From assembly GCA_009746045.1 (NCBI GenBank), contig RPFO01000225.1, positions 1,554,454 through 1,618,453 of the forward strand: a stretch of 64,000 bases of DNA, written 5' to 3'. Below the pieces are notes generated by a model. That model searched no databases and was not told the origin of the DNA. It saw only the letters and a list, made by a program, of their open reading frames with translations. Below are positions 31,559-39,057 of the stretch, in pieces. The DNA is from Mesostigma viride. Its lineage: Eukaryota; Streptophyta; Mesostigmatophyceae; Mesostigmatales; Mesostigmataceae. Position 1 is the stretch's first letter. Each line of letters starts with the position of its first letter. The translations under genes were made by a program, and so were the position numbers.

Positions 31559-31572
31559 CCTCCGATTACCAA
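31559..31572 (-). other. E3 primer-binding site
   Basis: Minus strand TTGGTAATCGGAGG directly inside the 5' LTR. It is one inserted A away from the E5 site. Confidence 0.75.
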
Positions 31573-32306
31573 TGTAACAGAATAAAATGGTGGTCTCTGC
31601 TCCACTAAATGCACAGATCTTTTACCTCCTGTCATTAAAGACAGAACGGACTTATCAAACCCCAAGAGACAGAGGAGATTCCTAGCACTCTCCAGGAATC
31701 GTAGAGGGTGGTCGTTTCCCGTCTAGAGGCCTCTCCTACGAGACGGTACTTACGCGATAGAGAGCGGTGGTTCCCTTTTGGTCGGGCGTCTCTCTGCTTG
31801 TTCATACAGACACAAGACTTCCTGTCTATCGGATATGGCTGTCCAATAACAGGGCCTGAAGTGAGCATGTTTGGTTATTAGAAATAACTTCACATAATTG
31901 GGGGTATCCGCGTGATGGCTATGGTGACAAACAGGCAAAGCTTATGTCCCCGCCGACACAGAGGAGTCCAACGCAATCCTACAGGTCTCAGCCAATCAGA
32001 ACACAGATGAACCGGTAAGGTTCTCTCTCTATATGCTTTACACCCCTAACTTACGAAAGATACTAACTGACATCAGTCAGATTACACATAGATTCCAAGG
32101 TACTGTCCCGTACCGTCCAGGGCCCAACACAAAGGACCATCAAAAGGGCACTCCGCATATAAGTCCCAAAAAGTCAAGTCAGGCCAGGAATCATTACACT
32201 TTGGCCGTACAAAAGACTCAGCCATTTACACTGAACGCTGAACTCCAAGTTCACGTCCACTTGGATGTACATAACAGTATACACACTGTCAGAAAATACT
32301 GTTACA
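31573..32306 (-). repeat. E3 5' LTR (734 bp)
   Basis: Matches 16221-16950 with a single 4-bp indel. The right AGAGC duplication follows at 32307-32311. Confidence 0.93.
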
Positions 32307-33175
32307 AGAGCCAAGAGCTCTTGTTGATGTACGGGGTAGTTGCGCTCTGCAGGAATCATAGTGCGTGAGATGTACTCTATCGGTTGTAGGCCGTTTCCAT
32401 GGTCCTGGAGTAGCACACCGCCGATGGCCACCTTGCTGGCATCGCACGCCACCACAAAATGTTTGCTGGGGTCAGGCAAGATCAGCACCGGGGCTGTGGT
32501 CAGACGGGACTTGAGAAGGTCAAAGGCTTGCTGGCACTCCGGCGTCCAATCAAAGGGCACGTCCTTCTTCAAGAGGTGATTAATCGGAGCGGCAATGGTT
32601 GCAAAGCGGGGGATAAATCGCCTATAGTAGGATGCCATTCCTAGGAAGCTACGAATGCTCTTGACGTCCGTTGGGACAGGCCATTCTTGTACAGATGCGA
32701 TTTTCTCAGGATCTGTGGCGACACCCTTATCGGACAGGATGTGGCCGAGAAATGGTACACTTCGGCCAGCACGAACCTTGGCTCGGCGGGCCCACAAATG
32801 GTTGGCTTCCATAATGTCGAGAACAGCTTGTACATCCTCACAATGATCATCAAAGGATCGAGAATAAATGAGGATGTCGTCCATATATGGTACAGCGCAT
32901 TGTCGTTTGTGAGGTGCAATGGGGACAGGAGCAGCAGCTGGATCTGGGTCTTTGAGGTCCTGAGGCACTTGGGGCAGTAGAGACGTGCCCATGACAGGAC
33001 GTAGAACTTCATTCATCAACATCTGAAAGCTGGCAGGAGAATTACAGAGACCCATGGCTGCTACTCTGAATTGATAGTGGCCGAATGGGGTGGCGAAGGC
33101 CGTTTTTGCGCAATCTTCGGGAGCGATATACGCAACTGCCAAAAGCCATCTGCACAATCTAGGACAGTAAAGCAC
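32307..33175 (-). CDS. E2 RT palm/thumb and RNase H N-terminal part
   Basis: This frame runs from RT (APEDCAKTAFATPFGHYQF, VAAMGLCNSPASF) through the active-site box VPYMDDILIY, the thumb (SIRSFLGMASYYRRFIPRF) and into RNase H (DASKVAIGGVLLQD, HQQELLAL), where E3 interrupts it. The RNase H remainder is at 14076-16220. A frameshift near 33125 separates it from the upstream RT frame (FWQLRI). Catalytic residues are present in all visible blocks. Confidence 0.9.
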
Positions 33176-33816
33176 GTTGCACCTTGGACTTTGTTGAAAA
33201 TGTCATCTATCCTAGGAAGGGGATATTTTGACTTGATGGTAATATCATTCAGCTTTCGGTAGTCCGTAACTAGTCGCCACTTGCCGTTGGGTTTGGGGAC
33301 CAGAAGGACACCTGCGGAGAAGGGACTATTACTGGGTTCTATAAGACCAGAGTCTAGCAGGGAAATGAGGATTTGCTTGAGCTCCTTGAGCTCGATTGGG
33401 CCCATTCTATACATTGGTGAGTGTGTGGGTGCCGCACCTGGTTTGAGATGAATGCGATGGAGCACAGCGCGGGCCGGGGGATAAGCAGGTGTTCGCTCCT
33501 CAAACGTCTTGGAGGAATCGATGATCTTATCAAAGCGGGCCTGTTCCTCTGTTGTGAATCCTATGCCCATCTCGTTCAGAGCAGCGACGAGGGGATCGAT
33601 GCATGCCGGGTCAGCCATAAGCTGCAATACAAAACACTGAAGCTCTCCTTCCTGTTTGACCAGCTCACGAAGTTCCTCACGGGTCATGAGGACTTCGTCC
33701 AGGGAGCGAATATGACAAGGATCAACAGCTTGCGTAACGTCCACCACAGTGGCCTGGGTAACATCATAGTACCTGTCGGGGAGCCAGTGGGTGCCGTCGG
33801 GGAACCAGACAATCAT
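33061..33816 (-). CDS. E2 protease end and RT fingers/palm start
   Basis: 251 codons. It starts with the post-protease linker (MIVWFPDGTHWLP), then RT fingers SPMYRMGPIEL, IEPSNSPFSAGVLLVPKP and KWRLVTDYRKLN. Next are PRIDDIFNKVQGATCF and TVLDCADGFWQLR with the first catalytic Asp. After FWQLRI the frame shifts. It is very close to E1 in this part. Confidence 0.9.
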   Translation of the reverse strand: MIVWFPDGTHWLPDRYYDVTQATVVDVTQAVDPCHIRSLDEVLMTREELRELVKQEGELQCFVLQLMADPACIDPLVAALNEMGIGFTTEEQARFDKIIDSSKTFEERTPAYPPARAVLHRIHLKPGAAPTHSPMYRMGPIELKELKQILISLLDSGLIEPSNSPFSAGVLLVPKPNGKWRLVTDYRKLNDITIKSKYPLPRIDDIFNKVQGATCFTVLDCADGFWQLRISLPKIAQKRPSPPHSATINSE

Positions 33817-33820
33817 GGTG

Positions 33821-33991
33821 TCATGGCTGTACCTTGTTGTCTTGCAGCCAGTCTAATCCTAGCAATATATCGGCTGCTGTAATCGGGCCGACAGTGGCAA
33901 GGACATCAATTGGGGTCCCGTTCACAACAGGTCGCAGCTTCACAGTTCCTGTGGAGACACTCGTTCGCCCATCCGCATAGTGGATAGTTAG
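33821..33991 (-). pseudogene. E2 protease C-terminal half
   Basis: Contains LTIHYADGRTS and the landmark AADILLGLDWLQDN. It continues the protease whose active site lies at 34384-34668, from which a ~0.4-kb insertion separates it. Confidence 0.8.
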
Positions 33992-34392
33992 ATATATACA
34001 TGTACGTCGGAGACGTTGGGGACTCAGTGTGAGAATGATGGCTGCAGCAACGCCAGGGATCGGGCGTTCCTTGTCATTATTCACTCCATATGTGGGCACA
34101 CATTATATGTCGTGGACACATCACTCACACGAGATCCCTAGGACAACTGGACTACGCTCACTTGTCCGCCACGTGTCCAGGTTCTAGAGGCTTCTAGACC
34201 TGGAGCAACGTTACTACGCACAACGTCCACTAGACTAGTTGCTAGCTACGTAACTTGCGTACACGTGTGTGCGTCGCGCCACAACCGGCGCTCGGCACCG
34301 TTATTCTGTCTCCGCCAGAATAACTCCGGTCACATTGTATGTTCCCCTGTGTGGCTCCGGCCACAAGTCAGCCTCGAGGTATCTCAGCTAAC
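33987..34392. mobile_element. ~0.4-kb insertion in the E2 protease, MITE-like
   Basis: Between protease residues that should be adjacent (VAIQV and LTIHYADG) lie ~395 bp of non-coding sequence. Its edges are roughly inverted: gttagatatatac on the left, and gttagctgagatac for the reverse complement of the right. No clear duplication was found, so the superfamily is unknown. Confidence 0.5.
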
Positions 34393-34668
34393 TTGGATGG
34401 CAACAGGAACATCATGTGGGACTGGAGTTAATCCTAGGCGCTGTACAAGGGCATCACTCACGAAGGTGCAGGCAGCACCGTTATCTACTAATAGCTTTAC
34501 CGCCATAACCTCGGTGGTGGCGAGGGTTGGGTCGGTGACGGTCGCAGGCACTGGGAGTCCTGCTGTAAAAAGAAGCAAGGGGCGCACGCGAGGAGGTGAG
34601 GGTGGGGTCGCTTCGCCCAGTCGCGTGGTATATACTGGCAAAAATACTGGGGCGGGGTCTGACCGCAA
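34384..34668 (-). pseudogene. E2 protease N-terminal half (DNGA active site)
   Basis: Encodes LLVDNGAACTFVSDALVQRL, aligned with LVDTGASTSFINEALVRRL of E1. The usual Thr/Ser after the catalytic Asp is Asn. The frame is cut after VAIQVS by the insertion at 33987-34392. Confidence 0.8.
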
Positions 34669-34688
34669 GGTGCCCCCGTCTTGGCGGT

Positions 34689-34952
34689 CTACTCTTCCCC
34701 CTCCCCCAAAGGCGGGTCACGGGAGAAAGAGTCGAACACCGCCTTACCACCGAGTAGACCGGAAGGCGGCTCGTCGGCTGGTAGGCTGCCAGCGGGGTCC
34801 TGCGGTTGAACATCCACCTCATTCAGCGGGCGCTGCGCACGCTGAGTCGGACCAGCCGTTGGTAGGGTATTGGTCGGGCGCTGAAAAGGAACGGGGCGGC
34901 CGGTCGGAGCCGGAGAGCGGTAGCCGGGGCGCCGGCAAGGAAACGAGGGCAA
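34689..34952 (-). CDS. E2 gag-protease linker in alternative frame
   Basis: A Pro/Arg-rich frame between zinc knuckle and protease. Its PLNEVDVQ stretch resembles the E1 linker. It probably marks where the ancestral frame ran after the knuckle. Confidence 0.4.
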   Translation of the reverse strand: MPSFPCRRPGYRSPAPTGRPVPFQRPTNTLPTAGPTQRAQRPLNEVDVQPQDPAGSLPADEPPSGLLGGKAVFDSFSRDPPLGEGEE

Positions 34953-35623
34953 GCACGCTTGATATGCCCAATTTCCTGACAGTGATAGCAGCGGATGCGC
35001 GAGGCATCCATCACAGCCAACTCGGCCACACGCAAGGGGATCTGAAGCTCATCTACAAACTCGTCCTGGTCGGGGTCATTAATTACGCCTAACTGATTCA
35101 CGCTCGCGCGGGCCGTGCGTTGTTGTGGCATGATGAGGTCCGCGACTCGAAGGAGATAGGGGCGAATCTGCCGCAGCTGCAGGTCCTGCCATCGGCTTTC
35201 AGAAAAGTGGCGGAAGACCTCAGCGAGGAGTGCTGGATGCAAACCTTCAAGAAAGCGGGCGCGGGCCTCTGCACCTGAGACGTCCTTAAGGCGAGCCAGG
35301 CGCAGGTCAAAGTCGGTCATATATGCCGAAACATGGCGCTGGCCTTGACGGAGGCGACCGAATTCCAACCGCTCGCGGCGGTCGGCGTCAGGGGGAATAC
35401 AACGACGCTCTATGCGCGCCATCAGCTCAGCAACCGAACCAGGGTACGTATGGGAGGCTACTTCTTCACATCCCAGGAGAGAGGCGACAGCACGGTCAAG
35501 AGCACGGGTGCGAATGAGGCCTATCTTAACAGAGTCAGACAGACGCCAATCGTGGTATTCCTCCCACAGAGAAAATTCCTGATACAATGAGTGTTTCCAA
35601 TCAAGAATCTGTTGGCTGTACAA
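34823..35623 (-). CDS. E2 Gag C-terminal part: capsid core and CCHC knuckle
   Basis: 267 codons covering the capsid-like core (WKHSLYQEFSLWEEYHDWRL, FGRLRQGQRHVSAYMTDFDL, LEGLHPALLAEVFRHF) and one zinc knuckle CYHCQEIGHIKRAC near residue 220. It corresponds to the second half of the E1 gag. The upstream half lies in another frame; the join is near 35600. Confidence 0.85.
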   Translation of the reverse strand: MYSQQILDWKHSLYQEFSLWEEYHDWRLSDSVKIGLIRTRALDRAVASLLGCEEVASHTYPGSVAELMARIERRCIPPDADRRERLEFGRLRQGQRHVSAYMTDFDLRLARLKDVSGAEARARFLEGLHPALLAEVFRHFSESRWQDLQLRQIRPYLLRVADLIMPQQRTARASVNQLGVINDPDQDEFVDELQIPLRVAELAVMDASRIRCYHCQEIGHIKRACPRFLAGAPATALRLRPAAPFLFSARPIPYQRLVRLSVRSAR

Positions 35624-36501
35624 TCGAGCGTCAGTCTAGTGACAGAAAGCGTGGGCAAAGCGGGAGGTTTGCGGTCTTTACCACCAGGACGGCGGGGACC
35701 ACTCACCTCAACATATCGAGCCCACGGAGGGAGCGAATCATCACCCGCGTTGTCGTCGGCGGGTTCCTCACCATTGTCGCTGGGACACAAGTCCGGTACG
35801 TCGTCGACCGGGTCGTAGGACGGGATCGGAGCACGGGCAGGAATACCAGGCGCAGAACGGGCGCCTCGGGTAGCCATGCGTGACCGAGGGCGAGCAGAGT
35901 GTGTCTCATAATAGAATTGATGGTCGTACAAGGGATCTGAGGGATGCATGGTACTGAAATCAGCGTTAGCCTCAATGTCGGCTACGCGAGTGTGAGTGTG
36001 GGCCATGGAATAGGGCCCATTGGCCAGCTCAGAAATGGCCTCTGTACGAGGAATAGCGGGACGTGCTACCCGACCACCGATGGGGGCGGACAGACGCACA
36101 GATGACGGTGGGTGAGCACGCAATCCCGGGCGCAGGCTAGCACGAGGGGCTACTGATGCGACAGGATATTGGCCGACAATTCGCCCAACATGTAACTGGG
36201 TTTGTGGGCTAGCACTGCCACCACCACGCCCGCGACCAACCGGAGAGGTGCGAGGGATAGCTACCTGGGGCTGATCAGGGGTAAGGTGTAGAGTGGGCTC
36301 GGTAGCCGCAGGGGATTGGTTTGCTGTCCTGTCATTAATAGGAGCGGTCTCGGGTGGGACTACACTAGCAGCCGGTGCAGGGACAGGCTGAGGGGGCCGT
36401 GCCTGGGGTTGGCCGGCCTGATGGGACCGGGTACGCTGACTCACAGCGTCTGCATTGTCTACTCCTGCCTGCCTAGGCTGATGTTGACTATGATCGGCCA
36501 T
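35521..36501 (-). CDS. E2 Gag N-terminal part
   Basis: The first ATG in the frame is 36501 (MADHSQHQPRQAG). The region is Gln/Pro/Ala-rich and probably disordered, with an RGRGGG patch and an acidic region (DNGEEPADDNAGDD) before the capsid core. It runs out of frame near 35600, where 34823-35623 takes over. Gag would thus be about 570 residues if the shift were absent. Confidence 0.7.
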   Translation of the reverse strand: MADHSQHQPRQAGVDNADAVSQRTRSHQAGQPQARPPQPVPAPAASVVPPETAPINDRTANQSPAATEPTLHLTPDQPQVAIPRTSPVGRGRGGGSASPQTQLHVGRIVGQYPVASVAPRASLRPGLRAHPPSSVRLSAPIGGRVARPAIPRTEAISELANGPYSMAHTHTRVADIEANADFSTMHPSDPLYDHQFYYETHSARPRSRMATRGARSAPGIPARAPIPSYDPVDDVPDLCPSDNGEEPADDNAGDDSLPPWARYVEVSGPRRPGGKDRKPPALPTLSVTRLTLDCTANRFLIGNTHCIRNFLCGRNTTIGVCLTLLR

Positions 36502-36603
36502 TTGTTTATGCACGCAAGAATTTAATTACTAATAGTTATTGAATTAAACACACGGGGTCTCACTAGTGCCGCTATATAGAAGGAAGAACGGTCAAGACGT
36601 TAT

Positions 36604-37101
36604 CTAGCCCTCGATATTTACGGGGTCCGTCATGGGACCGTCTGAGGTACGGTGCACGTACTCCTCGCCGCCGAAAACAGTAAAGTCACTAGTTGGGGCA
36701 GGCTCCAGGCGTGCGGCGCGCGCGATAGCTTCAATGACCCAGATACTACGGAGGAGGTACCCGCCGCCAATTGTGCGGATGGCCGTACGCCGAGGCCGCG
36801 GGCCGGCCGGGCGTGACTTTGGGAGTACGAGTGACGCGAGGACGTTAGGGGCCGCGGGTTCCACAAATGGAGGAAGGCTTGCGTCGTCCTCGTGGGAGAA
36901 CAGTGCGCGGTAAACTAGATGGGCGTGGGCGGTCTGATGATACGACTCGCCGTAGCCGTGCACTCGTTTGCGGATGAGCTTGACAGCCGCGCGGTACCGG
37001 GCCGTTAACTCGCGAGCTTTCTCGCCAGGGTAGGCGTTTTCCAGTGTTAGAATGTCGATTTCCTTTGGGGATAATCCCTTACGAGGAAAGGGGACCCCCA
37101 T
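36604..37101 (-). CDS. E2 ORF-B, unknown function
   Basis: 165 codons from ATG 37101, ending 102 bp before the gag ATG. The first half is helical and basic (EKARELTARYRAAVKLIRKR), the middle Pro/Arg-rich, and the end contains DFTVFGGEEYVHRTSDG. The frame is uninterrupted, and it lies on the same strand between ORF-A and gag. E1 lacks room for a counterpart. No family is recognised. A nucleic-acid-binding role is possible from its charge but unproven. Confidence 0.6.
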   Translation of the reverse strand: MGVPFPRKGLSPKEIDILTLENAYPGEKARELTARYRAAVKLIRKRVHGYGESYHQTAHAHLVYRALFSHEDDASLPPFVEPAAPNVLASLVLPKSRPAGPRPRRTAIRTIGGGYLLRSIWVIEAIARAARLEPAPTSDFTVFGGEEYVHRTSDGPMTDPVNIEG

Positions 37102-37366
37102 GCTGGGGTACCATTTTGGGGGTACAATAGCGACACGAAATAAAAATCAAGCCCACTGGGGTCAGTGACTTGATGATTTTAGGCCTCTAAGAAAGAAGTA
37201 GGCCAAAACAAATTAGAAACAATAAAACATGATTTAATTAAGCAACACTACTCGGGTCTACCGCCTGTATCCTTATCATGGCCTTGTTTATTTTCCCTCT
37301 ATCAGTACTGCTAACCACCCAATACGAGGCGGGGGTGACTACTGGCACGCGTCACCCTTGTACTCC

Positions 37367-37795
37367 CTAACTAGATGTCGTAAACGGCTGGGACGATTGA
37401 CCTACTTGTCTAGTGACTTGTGACAAGGCAGGAGAGGGACACGGTTCAGGAGACGGAATGACAGGGGTACATCGAGCACGGCGAGTAGGGTTGGTGACCG
37501 GGTGCCCACGTCTATGGAGTCCTTCTGGGGCACGCAAGTTATCTATAAGGTATTCATATGCGGCATCCAATGAGTGGAACCCTGGATATTCACACTGTGG
37601 GATCCCTGAGGTTATGTTACTGGCTGTAACCCAACTAAGTACTATGCCTGCAAACGTAGGGGTGATTACAGCATAGAAGGGGTAGTTACTACCTGTACCG
37701 CTGGGACGCCAAATGGAACTAAGATCACGGGGTACTCGTTTCTTACTATTGGATGCAGAGGATTGGGAAGAGCTAGCAGATTGGGGCACACGCAT
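37367..37795 (-). CDS. E2 ORF-A: viroplasmin/RNase H1 N-terminal-like domain protein
   Basis: 142 codons from ATG 37795. After a Ser-rich start, residues ~38-90 match the small viroplasmin/RNase H1 N-terminal pattern: NYPFYAVITPTFAGIVLSW, then a short helix, then YPGFHSLDAAYEYLIDNL. The C-terminal 50 residues are basic and Pro/Ser-rich. It has the same position and domain as E1 5826-6164, though little sequence identity outside the motif. An RNA-DNA hybrid or dsRNA-binding helper in replication is inferred from the family only. Confidence 0.65.
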   Translation of the reverse strand: MRVPQSASSSQSSASNSKKRVPRDLSSIWRPSGTGSNYPFYAVITPTFAGIVLSWVTASNITSGIPQCEYPGFHSLDAAYEYLIDNLRAPEGLHRRGHPVTNPTRRARCTPVIPSPEPCPSPALSQVTRQVGQSSQPFTTSS

Positions 37796-39045
37796 TATGA
37801 TACCATATTACTAATGACAGCCTACTAGTGTACTCATAAGCACATACCTTGATAACTGAAAGGGCCAGAGGGGGTCCGTGTGCAGGGTGGGTAGGTTTTT
37901 CTCAGGGGGTAGTAGCAAAGGCCTGTTTCAAACAAGCAGCGCAAGCATGCACACCACTCGGTTAACGGGGTGATACTAACCCGTAACCCACAGCACAATT
38001 ACCACCTGTTTTTAGTGAAATTTCGGCAGCATTTCCCCTGTACAGTGGGGGAATGCTGGTCTCCTTGCAGCCGTGGCTGGGTCGTCGCCGTCTTGGGCCC
38101 TTCACCACTTGGGCCCTTCAGCAATGGACGAAAAACAGAAAACAATGCTGGCGACCCTTGGCGTCCTGGCTCGTAGCCGTCTCGTGTGAAAATGGAGACA
38201 AAATCACACAAACAGGTCCTAACTGCGCATGCCAGGGCAAGACATCATTCCTACAATATTCCTAAGCACTAGACTCGCAGTAGGGACACTAGCAATGTGT
38301 GAATTCAATCCAGTTCACACAATGTGGTTCTAATTTGACGACTCAAGTCTCTCCGCTTTACTGGGTCAAAAACAAGCAATATTCCACCAATTTGAGCGAT
38401 TCCAACTACGGCCAAGCAAGGGAAGGGTCTCCCCTACTTGCTAATTCGTTTTCGAAAGGAAAGGGCGATTAAAACCTAAAGAAATCGTCTAATTTCGGGC
38501 AGGGCCTGCCCTTCCATTAACCGTAATGCTACCGAGGTGATACGACCAATTTTCCACTAGAATTTGCCAAGTCGGGTCCAGATGCTGCGCCTTTACAGGG
38601 CAAAAGAGTCTAAAAAGATTCGTTAAAAGACTTGCAAAAAGGTTCGTCAAAAGACTGCAAAAAGGTTCGTCAAAAGACTGCAAAAAGGGTTCGTTAAAAG
38701 ACTGCAAAAAGGTTCGTGAAGGGAAAAACTGCAAAAAGATTTGTAACAAGATTCCAAAAACGGGGCGATCTGATTTCGATTTACTACGTTAGCACTAAGT
38801 ATTAAGACAGAAGCTTGCAAGGCTTCGATCTGCCAAATTTTACTGAGTATCCGGTGTCCTCTCTAGGAATCCTCTCTAGGAAGCAGCACTTGGGATCCAA
38901 CTCAGTGGGCTAGGCGTACCTTGTAGCTTGCCCGATTCGTTGACTTCGGCAGTTCGGCTGACGACCGAATATTGAATAATGAAATTAATGACTTCAATGC
39001 GGCGCGTTTGGCCGTTGCAGCCCTGTGCAGTCCAGCACGGGCGCT
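37796..39045 (-). other. E2 leader with ~24-bp tandem repeats
   Basis: No coding seen. 38610-38745 contains about five copies of a unit near ggttcgtcaaaagactgcaaaaa. The leader is long (1.25 kb) for a Ty3 element. Confidence 0.6.
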
Positions 39046-39057
39046 CCTCCGATCCAA
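39046..39057 (-). other. E2 primer-binding site
   Basis: Minus strand TTGGATCGGAGG, adjoining the LTR end. It equals the E5 site with one T missing. Confidence 0.75.

Larger units (their letters stand above)
16221..32306 (-). mobile_element. E3: large LTR element without recognisable pol (LARD-like)
   Basis: It is bounded by near-identical LTRs (16221-16950 and 31573-32306) and the AGAGC duplication. A primer-binding site (31559-31572) and polypurine tract (16951-16964) show minus orientation. After removing the nested copia about 7.2 kb remains, of which ~5.7 kb is internal, with no gag, RT or integrase motif. It therefore fits a large retrotransposon derivative mobilised in trans. The LTRs differ by one 4-bp indel only, so the insertion is very young. 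Confidence 0.88.

Noticed and set aside
38610-38745. CRISPR-like array
   Set aside because: Short degenerate direct repeats without unique spacers, in a eukaryotic retroelement leader.
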